From contig JASWHV010000005.1 of assembly GCA_030760725.1 (NCBI GenBank), positions 91,084,622-91,148,621 on the forward strand: 64,000 bases of DNA, written 5' to 3'. The notes below the pieces were generated by a model. That model did no database searches. It saw nothing but the letters and a program-made list of their open reading frames with translations, and was not told the DNA's origin. A program made the translations under genes and the position numbers. This document shows, piece by piece, positions 21,308 through 32,509 of the stretch. Within the stretch, counting starts at the first letter, position 1. Each line of letters begins with the position of its first letter. This DNA is from Neostapfia colusana. Its lineage: Eukaryota; Streptophyta; Magnoliopsida; Poales; Poaceae.

Positions 21308-24300
21308 TGATACGACCCCACGGTCTTGTCGAGCCAGGATCACGCTGAGGGGTGCTGCGTTGCACAGCACCGAATAACACACATTAAAGGTACAAAGCGG
21401 AAGCAAAACTTTTATTACATAAAGTTGTTTATGAACATTTTTACATCAAAATAGGTCCAGTCTACACTCACGGGCGTAGACTACGCATCAAGTTCACGTT
21501 CAGCCCGTGAACGTGTCCTTGCTAGCACGCACGCACACTAACACGGCGGCGTGCACGACTCCCACTCGACGGGATTCCCCTCCTGGGGTTCCGCCTCCTC
21601 TTCGGGAGTCCCTTCCTCATAGAACCCTGCAAAAGCTTCAAACACAAGCAGTGAGCACGAAGGATCAACAAGACTGACCCGTCTCTCCTAAACATGGAAC
21701 TTCTACATGGGGTTGATAGGTTACATGAGGTCAAAATCATTTGCAAGGACTCGCCTAATTAGTAGAGCCTTACTTTCAAGTTTTAGCAGCAGGTTGTGGA
21801 GAACCTTACTCTAAGGCACATGAGAGAGCCGCAATCAAACAAGAAACGCATTTCTCTCATGTACTTTTCCCAAAGTTGAAAGGAACTTTAGTTAGCGCTA
21901 AACTATAATCAATCATTAAAAGCAAAGCCCATCTTTCAATCAGCAACATTTTAACATGTAACTAGCCTGTTCTTTCTACGTCACGGTACAGTGAACAAGA
22001 GGTACTCACTAACCGCGAGGGACGGCGATTATAATCGATTTACACCTGCAGGGTTACCCGAATAAGCTGTCACGTACGCCCGTACTCGATGTTGCATACA
22101 GCAACCATCACGGACGCCGTACGCAGTCACCTTTCACCCGTCAGTCAAATATTGAACCGGTCCCATCGTCCCGAGCAAGAGGTCTCTGCACGCGCATCTC
22201 AGTGCCGCCAGCCGATTTACACCTCGAGCTCTCAACCTACCCTCTGAACTACGGGCAATGCCTCAATACCCAGCTACCCGAGTTACATCAGTTTACCGGT
22301 TCCCATATAGCCGGTAGGTCTTCGGTACTGTTCTAGCTTGTTCAACAGCCCCGCACACGGCTCGGTCCTCAATTAACACAAGCGGAGCTATAGCACACAG
22401 GCCCCAAAGTCCTGCTGCCCTTACTCTCCGCTCGGTCTCATTTTTCTTGCCATGTGTATCATGTGCTATCTCTACCCGAGTTGAGTGCCTCTAGCCTATG
22501 CTCGCGAGTAGTTCCAACTACTCGACTTGTACCGAATCATACTCTATCGTAGCATTGCAGTAGCTAACGGGGTTTTCAATCCTAATCCCAACCCATGGCT
22601 TTCTTGGCTATGCATTTGGATTTTCCAACAAGACTCTAGTGCAAGAAATAATGGTACTCAAGTAAGTGCTCAAAACAATAAAACTTTATAAAAGGTTAAT
22701 GCAAACCGGGGCTTGCCTTGCTGCTCTTGGTCGTAGGCTAGCTGCTCCTCCGGAGTAACAAAGTCTAGGACTTCGGGTTCCTCCTCGACCTTAGCGACTA
22801 CATGATATAAGAAGTACATGTATTAATTAAATGCATTTGAATTAAGTTTTAAACTTGTGAACCTTCTAAGTCTGACTAGACGGACCCAAATACTGTGGCT
22901 TGGTTACAACCTAAACAGAGACTTTATCAAGTTTTAGTTGCAGCAAAGCTCATTTGAGCCCTCCACAATTAATTATGTACTTGACCTTAATTGAAGGCTT
23001 TTAGGGTGTTCTAAGGATTTTCATAAAACAAGCCATGACTTTCTGAAAACAAGATTTTCAGAGGGTTCTAATGGAGTTGGTTTCACTTAATTTGAAGGTT
23101 CCTAGCTAATGATATGAGCTAAACAATTTCAGAGAAAATTCTGAAAATGTTTCTGAACATTTTCTATTTTCTCTGGAACAGTTTCATTAATCACACCATT
23201 AGGTGGATCAAATGAGCTTAAATGGACCTGAAATTTTTATGGTAGTTCAGGGATATTTTGGTGAAAATCCCAGCAAATTTCAGAATTTTCCTCCAAGGGA
23301 TTCTCCAGTTAGAATTCCAAACATTTTAAAATTTTGAGGAATTAATTCTGGGTAATTAAGGATTTTCATGAAGTGAAACTTGATTTGCTGGAAAGTGCTC
23401 AGAGAGCTGAATCCAACAAAATTTGGTTCACTCGATTTGGAGTTTCCTAGCCCAAGTTATGAGGATTTGAAGTTTGAATGAAATCTGAAAATCAGGAAAA
23501 AGTTTAAATCTGCCGGTGGGCCACGGGGACACGTGTTGCGCGCTGAGGCATCGGCACACCGGAGTCTACGGGGTATTTGCGCGCCAGCACACCAGATCCG
23601 AGCCGCAGCCCGATCCCGATTTGAATTTTAAGCCGCTGACAGCTGGGGTCCACCCCCTTCTTCTACCTCCCGCCGCCCGCACTCTGCCGCCGGGGTTCTT
23701 CGTCGGAGAGCTCGCCGGCAGCCTCTGTGGAGCTCCAAGCTTCATGATTCCGGCCGCCCCTACCTACTTTCACTCGGGGAACACGATTCCGAGCTCAGCT
23801 CGTCATGACAATGGCCGGTACATGGTCGGCGACGAGCAGCCGCCTCGGGAAGACTTCGGCCGTGTCGGCCGACCTCCTTAGCATCTCAACCACTCGAGCA
23901 ACCGGTCGGGGAGCATCAGTGGACCTTAGGAAAGGTCGACATGAGTTTGCAGCAGCTCGGGGGAGGCCCGAAGTAGGCCCTCACCGTGCGCCCGATGCCT
24001 CCCGCATGCTCCGCCGTCGGCAAACATCGAAATACGCCGGGTACAGGGGTTCTTAGGCCAAAGGTTGTGAAGGCAACTTGTGTGCTACCGGTTCTAGTTT
24101 GTGTGCGAGCGGATTGAGGCCCTCTAATTCTTTCTAGAGTATGAATTCGACAGAACCGCACCCGAAGGTCGGTCTGTACCGAGGAAGGGGAAAACTGGAA
24201 ATTCGCCGCCGGTGAGCAAACACTCGAGCTATGGCTCGGGGGTGAGCAGCACCGATCACCAGCGCGTCCAAGGGTGCCTTGGCTCGGGCGTGATCGCCTC

Positions 24301-25332
24301 CCGGTTGGGCTGTCCACAGGAGCCCAAAGTGTGGCGGTTCTAGGTCACCGAATTGAACTCTCGGTATAGCCGAGATCGACCGGTTTCAGCTCGGTTCTAG
24401 CAACGGGGAAGAAAGAGGAGGGTTCCTAGTACCTTGTCATAGCTCTGGAGGGGACGGGGAGGCTGTGATCGGAGCTCTCCGATCGGTTCTGAGCGGCGGA
24501 GAAAAATTTCCCGGCGCTGTGTTCTTGCGAGGACAAAATGGCGAGGGCTTCGGCCGAGGAGGGGGGGGGCGCCCAAGAAGGCTCTGAACCGCCTTGTGCC
24601 CGTGCATGGCCAAGCAGCTGCTGGCGCGGCGGCCTCCCTCGGTGGCGATCGCAGCTGAAGTCCGAAGACCCGAGTGAGAAAGTCTCAGTCGGTTGAATCA
24701 CTTCAGTGGCTGACATGTGGGTCCCACCTGGGGTTTTAACCTCTGAAATTAACTTTGCTCTACTGCTCTAAACAGTGGAGACCAAACTAACCTCAAGTAT
24801 TTGAATTATCTGCCCCTGAGCCATTTGAATGGGGTAGAATTCAAATTGGTTTGGGTTTGACTAAATTTCAGCACACATGTAGTTTGAAATTCAAATAAGG
24901 TTTGAATTTGCTACATTTAACTTATGTCAAGCTCAACTCCAAATGGAGTGAAAATTGGTATGTGAGCTCACAAAAATGTGCTGAGCAAGAATATGTCTCC
25001 CACTTTTGAATTTATGGGATTAAAACAGTTTGAATTTGCATTTGAGTTCAAACTGCCCTCCTCCTAGCTATACCCCAAAAGTACCTCAAAAGGTTTTGAA
25101 TTTGGGTGAAACTTGGCATGGACATTCCTAGCAATGTGTAGGAGTTTTCATATGCCCAGCCCCTGTATATCACATGTGGGAAATACCACTTTTGCAATAT
25201 GTGAGTTTGTTCTCAAATGAGCATGTTGATGGTGGTTACTTGCTCTTCAAATGTGTTTATCAACTTGCTTCAAATGAGGTGTGTGTGTGGTGATGACACT
25301 TCAAACATGTGTCAAATACTGAGGCCCTTACA
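21308..25332 (-). repeat. A2 right LTR (5' LTR of the element)
   Basis: A 4025-bp LTR beginning TGATACGACC and ending CTTACA, followed by AGATC at 25333-25337. The GC-rich CpG block at about 23510-24690 sits inside AT-rich flanks. The conserved stem-loop is at 22505-22524 and the palindrome at 21495-21515. Confidence 0.92.
21538..24027 (-). CDS. LTR-embedded small spliced gene (A2 right LTR)
   Basis: Clearest copy of the LTR gene. Exon 0 is 23985-24027 (ATG at 24025-24027, donor GTGAGG), exon 1 is 22717-22797 (81 nt, acceptor CATGTAG, GC donor GCAAGC) and exon 2 is 21538-21626 (acceptor TTTTGCAG, stop TAG 21538-21540). Introns are 22798-23984 and 21627-22716. The 213-nt coding length gives 70 residues: a basic start, an acidic middle with PEVLDF and DQEQQ motifs, and an acidic end with VEWE and CTPP. 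Exon 1 aligns with family B exon 1 with mainly third-position differences. No known domain is recognised and transcription is unproven. Confidence 0.6.
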
Positions 25333-26561
25333 AGATCTGTCCTGGTTCAAATGTTATGAGATGTCAAAGTTAACAGAATTTCTAGAGAACATTGGACAGC
25401 ACCTCCCTGCTTCAGGTACTGATTTGATTCAAGAATTCCAGTTAATTCTGCTCCCAATCTGACAAAACTTTCTGTTAAAAAGTTGTAATCCATCTCATGA
25501 AATTTTCGTAACTACCTCATTTTCTATTTTTGGATTTTTATGCAGGAAGTTATGCTCAATTTACAGAGAGTTACAGAGAGTTTTACTCTGCCCTGTTTTC
25601 TGGACAGTTTCCACTCTACTGCATGTTTTGACTGGTTAAGGGATGAAACACCTCTGGACCTCAACAGAAAAGTTGTAAAGCTCTTCCAAAGCTTTCCAGA
25701 AATGTATCATATGACCCCAACCTCGAAATAACTCACTCTCTAACCTCTGATTAACTCCATCCTTAATTCAGCTGAAAACAGTGTACTCTGTCCTTTGCAG
25801 CCTATAAGTGGAAAACTTGTTAACTTGAATATCCTGATTAAGGGAAGGAGTTACATCAAAGTTTTAGTGCTCTGGATTAAAACTTTCAAGTTTTACAATG
25901 AAGTTGTTCATTTAGTGGAGTGTGATGTCGATGCGTCACCAGAGCATGTTGGTACTACGTCCTCACAAAGAAAAACCTATACCGGACTTAGCCGGCTTCG
26001 TTAGTTCAGTGGCACTAAGAATCTCTCGCACACGGATGCTACATGTCTACCATTTCGTGGTTAGACTACCTGCAGATAACTCACACAATCATCAGACTCG
26101 GCTGCACACCGAGCCCTGTATCGATACAGTTCGTACACCCGGCCGTCATCACTCGCCCGAATGTTCTCAAGCCAAACACGCCTTGAGCTACGTGTTCATG
26201 TTACTGACCATGTGATGGGGTCTCCCAAATTGCCCGAAGCATGCCAAGGACAGATGTTGCTTGAATACCCCAAACGACATGAAGAGTCATAGAGGATACT
26301 AAAGCGGGTCGGGTTACCTGCCACCCGTGGGGCTCCACCCTTCAGCTTGTGCGCACTGGTGGACAGCGCTTACGTGCACCCCCCCAAGACATAAAGCGTC
26401 CCGAGATGCACGATTTTCCGACATAAGCAAATAGGTTAGTATGCCACTTTCTATACACTAACAACATCCTTATATGGGCTACTAACTCGTTCCTCACTGG
26501 ATTTTTGAAAAAGATGACCTTTGTAGTGCGTTAAACCTCAAGCGAGCTCCGATACCAACGC
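25333..26561 (-). other. A1 leader, part right of the A2 insertion
   Basis: 1229 bp from AGATC to the A1 right LTR; duplicated at 11725-12953. Non-coding leader with homology to the family B leader (53663-55251). Confidence 0.75.
26546..26557 (-). promoter_or_regulatory. A1 primer binding site (tRNA-iMet type)
   Basis: Plus strand gctccgatacca, one mismatch, four bases before the LTR at 26562. Confidence 0.88.
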
Positions 26562-29500
26562 TGATACGACCCCACGGTCTTGTCGAGCCAGGATCACGCT
26601 AAGGGGTGCTGCGTTGCACAGCCCGGATAACACACATCAAAGGTACAAAGCGGAAGCAAAGTTTATTACATAAAGGGGTTTATGAACATTTGTACAACAA
26701 AATATGTTCAGTCTACACTCATGGGCGTAGACTATGCATCGAGTTCACGTTCAGCCCGTGAACGTGTCCCCGCTAGCACGCACACACACTAACACGGCAG
26801 CATGCACAACTCCCACTCGATGGGGTTCCCCTCCTGGGGTTCCGTCTCCTCCTCGGGAGTCCCTTCCTCATAGAACCCTGCAAAAGCTTCAAACACAAGC
26901 AGTGGGCACGAAAGCTCAGCAAGACTGACCCGTCTCTCCTAAACATGAAACTTCTACATATTGAACCGGTCCCATCATCCCGAGCAAGAGGTCTCTGCAT
27001 GCGCATCTCAGTGCCGCCAGCCGATTTACACCTCAAGCTCTCAACCTACCCTCTGAACGATAGGCAATGCCTCAATATCACGCTACCCAAGTTACATTGG
27101 TTTCCCGGTTCCCATATAGCCGGTAGGTCTTCGGTACTGTTCTAGCTTGTTCAACAGGCACGCACACGGCTCGGTCCTCAATCGACACAAGCGGAGCTAT
27201 AACACACATGCCCCAAAGTCCTGCTGCCCTTACTCTCCGCTCGGTCTCATTTTTTTGCCATGTGTTTCATTTGCTATCTCTACCCGAGCAATGTGCCTCT
27301 AGCCTATTCTCGCGAGTAGTTCCAACTACTCGACTTGTACCGAATCCTACACTATCTTAGCATTGCAGTAGCTAACGGGGTTTTCAATCCTAATCCCAAC
27401 CCATGGCTTTCTTGGCTATGCATTTGGGTTTCAATCAAGACTCTAATGCAAGAAGTCATTGGTACTCAAAGAAAGTTCTCAAAACAGTAAAAACTTGTAA
27501 AAAGGTTAATACAAACCGGAGCTTGCCTTGCTGCTCTTGGTCATAGGCTAGCTGTTCTTCCGGAGTGACGAAGTCTAAGACTTCAGGCTCCTCCTCAATC
27601 TTAGCGACTACATGAGGTAAAAAGTACATGTATCAATTTAAATGCATTTGTTTGGAATTAAACTTATGAAGGCTGTAAATCCCACTAGACAGACCCAATG
27701 ACTCTGAAATTCTTAATGTTGTTTGGTTACAACCTAAGCAGAGACTTGGCCAAGTTTTAGTTGCAGCAAAGCTCAATTGAGCTCTCCACAAGTAATTATG
27801 CACTTGACTTAATTGGAGCTCTTAGGGTGTTCTAGGAATTTTCATGGAGCAAGCCATGACTTTCTGAAAACTAGATTTTCAGAGGGTTCTAATGGAGTTG
27901 GTCTCACTTAATTTAAAGGTTCCTAGCTAAAGATATGAGCTAAACAATTTCAGAGAAATTCTGAAATGTTTCTGGACATTTTCTATTTTTTCTGGAACAG
28001 TTTTATTAACCACACCATTAGGTGGAACAAATGAGCTCAAATGGATCTGAAATTTTTATGGTAGCTCAGGGATATTTTGGTGACCTTCCCAGCAAATTTT
28101 CAGAATTTTCCTCCCAAGGGTTCTCCAGTTAAAATTCTAAACAGTTTAAATTTTGAAGAATTAATTCTGGAGAAATAAGGATTTTCATGAAGTGAAACTT
28201 GATTTTCTGGAAACTACTCAGAGAACTGAATCAAAAAAAAATTGGTTCACTCGATTTGGAGTTTCCTATCCAAAGTTATGAGGATTTGAAGTTTGAATGA
28301 AATCTGAAAATCGAGGAAATGTTTAAATCTGCCGGTGGGTCCACGGTACACGTGTCGGGCGCTGAAGCGAGGGCACACCGGGCCACAGGTTTTATTCCTG
28401 CACTGCCACAGTCGATCCATGCCCACAAAGATCAGATCGCCCGGTTTCCTCCCACTGACAGCGGGCCCGGCTCGGTCGTCTTCAACCTCGCGCCTCCCGC
28501 GCGGTAGCGCCGCCGGGGTCGCCGGAGCGTCGCTGAACTCGCTCGTCCGGTCAGCTCCCGAGCTCCAACTCACCTCTAGACCCTAAATTTGTGTGCTAAA
28601 AGTGTTGGGAGGGTTTCCCCTCATCGACGTTGGCTCTAACTGAGCCCGCGACGGCGCAGCGGCTCGGGAAGAGTCCGGTGACGTTGTACCGGCATACTAG
28701 CCTGCCAAACGCCTAGCAAAGTGGCTCTACAGCACCAGTGGTGGCTCACGAAGCTTTGCGTGGCGATGGAAAGGCTCGGGGAGGGTTCCAAAGTGGGTCT
28801 CACCGTGCGCCCGAAGCTGCCCGCAGGATCCGCTGTTGGCAAGCTTCGAAACACGCCGGTTACAGGGGTTCTCAAGCTAAAAGTTGCGAAGGCAACTTAT
28901 GCGCCATCAAGTCTAGTCTGTGTAGGAACGGATTGAGACTCTCTAACCCTTCCTGGAGCGTGAATTGGACAGAACCGCACTCGAAGGTCGGTCTGTACCG
29001 AGAAAGAGGAAAACTGGAAATTCATCGCCGGCGATCAAGCAATCGGGTTGTGGCTCGGGGGTGAGCATCACTGGCCCCTAACGCATCCAGAGACGCCTTA
29101 GCTCGGGCGTGACAACCTCCCGGTTGGGCTGTCCACGGGAGCCCGAGGTGCGGCGGATTCAGTTCACTGAAATGAGCTCTCGGTACAGTCGAGATCATCT
29201 GAGTTAAGCCGATTTCCAGCAACGGGGAAGGAGAAGGGAAGTCCCTAGTACCTTGTCGTAGCTTTGGAGGGAGTGGAGAGGCTGTGATCGTGGCTCTCCG
29301 ATCAGTTCCGAGCAGCAGAGGACAGAGCGTCGGCTCAGTGTTCTTGCGAGGGGAAAAACAGCGAGGGGGCTTCCGCAGAGGTGTGGAGCGCCTTAAGAAG
29401 GGCTCAGCACCGACCTGGCTCACGCATGGGCGAGCAGCTGGTGGCGCGGCGGCCTCCCCTCGGTGGCGCCCTCGGAGGCAGCTCGGGGACCCGAGTGCTG

Positions 29501-30143
29501 AAGTCTCAGTCGGTTGAATTGTTTCAGTGGCTGACATGTGGGTCCTACTTCCTTTTTAACTCTCTATTACTGTTGTAAATAGTAATCCCCACAATGCTCA
29601 TGGTGATTTGAATTATCTACCCCTGAGCCATTTGAATTGGTTAGAATTCAAATTTGGTTTGGTTTGACTAAATTTTCAGCACATATTCAGTTTGTAATTC
29701 AAATAAAGTTTGAATTTGCTAAACTTAGCTCATGTCAAGATCAACTCCAAATGGAGTGAAAATTGGTGTGTGAGCTCACAAAAACGTGCTGAGTAAGAAT
29801 ATGCCTCCCACTTTTGAATTTATGGGATGAAAACAGTTTGAATTTGAATTTGAGTTCAAACCACCCTCTTTCTAGCTATACCTAAAAGGACCTCAAAAAG
29901 GTTTTGAATTTGGGTGAAACTTGGCATGGACATTCCTAGTAAGGTGTAGGAGTTTTTCATATGTCCAGCCCTATATGATGCATGTGGGAAATGCCACTTT
30001 TGCATTGTGTGAGTTTTTTCTCTAATGATCATGTTGATGGTGGTTACTTGCTCTTCAAATGTGTTCATCAACTTTCTTCAAATGAAGGGTATGTGTGGTT
30101 TGATGAGCACCTTGAGTATGTGCCAAAAACTTAGGCCCTTACA
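26562..30143 (-). repeat. A1 right LTR (5' LTR), internally deleted
   Basis: Starts TGATACGACC and ends CCTTACA before CAAAA (30144-30148). It is 3582 bp, shorter than the A2 LTRs, largely because about 450 bp are missing at about 26957, where ctacat joins attgaacc (compare 13335-13780). GC-rich block at about 28330-29510. Confidence 0.9.
26789..28804 (-). pseudogene. LTR-embedded small gene (A1 right LTR), start lost
   Basis: Exon 0 ends at 28804 before a GTGAGA donor, exon 1 is 27527-27607 (81 nt) and exon 2 is 26789-26877 with its stop intact. The codon aligned with the A2 start ATG is AAG at 28844-28846, and no other in-frame ATG follows in exon 0. Exons 1 and 2 otherwise keep frame and length. 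Confidence 0.45.
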
Positions 30144-30148
30144 CAAAA

Positions 30149-31153
30149 GTACCGATCAAACAACTTCGGTACATGCCTATCACATCAAGGCTAAAATGGT
30201 TGTTTCTGTGCAAAGAAACAGCGAAGCAGATGAGGTGGCATTCTGAAGGGAAACATGAGAGCGATGACAAAGATATTATGACGCATCCTTCAGATGGCGA
30301 GGCTTGGCAAGCTCTAGATCGTTTCGATCTGGAGTTTGCAAGAGATCCTAGAAATGTTCGTCTTGGGATGTCAACAGATGGCTTCACTCCTTTCAGAACC
30401 AGTAGCAGCCCATAAGCTTGTTGGCCTGTATTTATCATGCCATACAATCTGCCTCCCAACATGTGCATGAAAGAAGGATACATATTCCTCGCGGCCGTCA
30501 TTCCTGGTCCCAAACATCCAGGGAAGAAAATCAGTGTGTTTATACAGCCGTTGATTGAAGAGCTGAAAGAGCTATGGCAAGGTGTAAAAGCATATGGCAA
30601 TCATCTAAAATGTGAATTTACCTTACGTGCGGCGTATGTATGGTCAATTCATGATTTGTTGGCATATGGCATTTGGGCTGGTTGGTGTGTCCATGGACAA
30701 TTGTGTTGTCCCATATGTTGAAATGTTTGACAAGCAGTATTGGACATCTTCACGAAGACCTACACAAAGTTAATTGGATAAGCTACGTCAACATGGCATA
30801 AATGGTGGACCAAACTTTGTGACATGGTTCCGTAATCATGTAATATTTCTATCCGTATTTTTTCTTCAATCATAGTTCACACTCTTATCATAAGATGCTA
30901 ACTTTGTCTATTTATGTAGTGTATGCAAGATCGCAACATCTCAGATGACTTGCGACAAATGGTGCATGGTCAATTGAACGCAAGGGAATTTCACCGATAC
31001 CATATCAACGGATATCGTTTTCGAACTGCAAGTTTAGAAGCAAGCCGCCCACTTGCAGCCACATCAAGCAGTGGAGTAATGACAACGGCAGCGGGGGGTA
31101 GTGGTGAAGTGAATGCATACTACGGTGTTCTTCAAAAAGAATCATGGAGCTGA
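30149..31153 (+). pseudogene. CACTA tnp2-type transposase, C-terminal half
   Basis: Continues the frame of 2493-3209 after the A1 insertion. The segment reads into the catalytic Tnp2 domain (LRYMPITSRLKWLF, MRWH, GMSTDGFTPF, then MPYNLPPNMCMKE and FIQPLIEELKELW). An in-frame TAA lies at 30413-30415. After CCPIC (30721) the cysteine/DDE-side part is deleted and the frame is shifted. From about 30923 the later domain resumes (ISDDLRQM, REFHRYHINGYRF, NAYYGVLQ). Clearly defective. Confidence 0.85.
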
Positions 31154-32246
31154 TGCAGATTACACAAGAGCGCCGTTAGATGTGGATGCGGCGTATGAAG
31201 CCGGCGGAGGCCTACCACATGGGAGGTATGTGTAAAAATATTGATGGTTTATATGCTAATGAATGTTAAGTCACCACACTTGTATTTTTTGTAGACTTGG
31301 GTTGGGCAATGGGTACGTGGACCGTGATGCTTATAGTAGACGACGACGGTGCTCCACTACCAGTTCTAGTCGTTCCCAGCAGGCGATTGCGGAGAATGAG
31401 CAATTAAAATAAGAAGTGAGATGCAACAGGGAGCAGATGCAACAACATCAAATGCAGATGCAACCGATGCAACAACAGTTGCAATATCTCTATATAGCAC
31501 AGGTAACATGTAATATTAACAATTAAGCAATTCATTCAATTCCAAAATACTTATGTTTAAGATCTCACAAATAAACTGATTGATGCAGTTTTTGTCTCAT
31601 GGCAACTCCGGTTCTCAGTTCGCTATGCCGTCCCAGTTCGGCACGATGTCGCAGGTACACTTGTCAGTCTTCTTAAAATTAGAACTCTCTTTACCATATG
31701 TGTGTTAAACTAATTAACTAAATATTTTGACTTGATGCAGTTCCCCAGTTCTCAGTTTGGTATGCCTCGTCCCACCCAGCCAGGACTTCAGATTGGCTCC
31801 TCATCACAGGAATAACAGGTCTTATTAGTTTGACTTATAATACAAGGTTATAACCATATATTCTGCAATCATACATGTCACAGGGTTCTCAAAGTGGTCA
31901 GCCATATGTCCCATAACCTCAAGGACTCATGGCGATGTTGGCCGGAACTGGATTTCAACCTTATGCACCTGTTTTCCCACCGATGCCATTCGCTCTGGAG
32001 CAACCTCAACCATCAGCAGCTCCAGTCGTAGTGGTATGACTTCTCAATCATTAGTTATCCTGAAAAATTGAAGACATTCATTTTCATATGAGTTTGTAAC
32101 ACATAAATCAATTATCACACAATTTAGAGTAATTGAGATGTTTGTTGCAGGGTTCCCGTCAAGGAACACCTGACGATTATGATGGTTTTCTCAATTTGAA
32201 TGCCGGAGGTGCGAGTGGCAGAGGTTCAAATAACGACACGGATTGA
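31133..32246 (+). pseudogene. Second CACTA gene, spliced 3' exons
   Basis: A chain of small exons with consistent GT/AG borders: up to 31225, 31295-31502, 31589-31654, 31741-31818, 31884-32033 and 32151-32246 (TGA 32244-32246). The second exon joins in frame and encodes Ser/Arg-rich then Gln/Met-rich sequence (MQQHQMQMQ). Later exons are rich in Gly, Ser, Gln and Pro (SQFAMPSQFG, SQFGMPRP). The layout and composition resemble the end of the second (tnpA/Ptta-like) gene of plant CACTA elements. In-frame stops, such as TAA in the second exon (LK-stop-EV), indicate decay. Confidence 0.6.
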
Positions 32247-32509
32247 TCCAATGTCGTTTCTATGTCGTTTGCGTTGTGCATTTGTGTTCACAACTTAATA
32301 TTTGTTATGAACTATATGCTCTGCTGTCTTTGTTGAATGTGCTTCTATTACTGCTGGGATGTTGAATGTGAAGTTTGCTGTGTTTTTAATGTGAAATTCG
32401 CTGTTTCCTGTATAAAATGTGCTGTTTCTTGTATAAAATGCGGATGCTGCTGTTCTGTATAAACGGAGGCTTCCCAACCGGGGAGGGAGCGCGAGCAGCA
32501 TCGTTAAAG
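32247..32509 (+). other. CACTA 3' untranslated region
   Basis: T-rich, no frame of note, with short repeats of gctgtttcttgtataaaatg-like units at about 32390-32460. Confidence 0.4.

Larger units (their letters stand above)
3210..30143 (-). mobile_element. Element A1: family A gypsy retrotransposon (outer), with nested A2
   Basis: Flanked by CAAAA at 3205-3209 and 30144-30148. The left LTR (3' LTR of the element) is truncated, followed by a gag-protease remnant, the accessory ORF, the leader, the nested A2 composite, then leader, PBS and right LTR. The first base is C instead of T (CGACACG against TGACACG elsewhere). RT, RNase H and integrase are missing through a deletion at about 4786. Confidence 0.85.

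Noticed and set aside
23516..23881. 121-codon plus-strand open frame in A2 right LTR, also open at 9909-10274
   Set aside because: It lies in the GC-rich block, antisense to the element, and is not kept open in the A1 LTR (28330 on). Open frames of this size are expected there.
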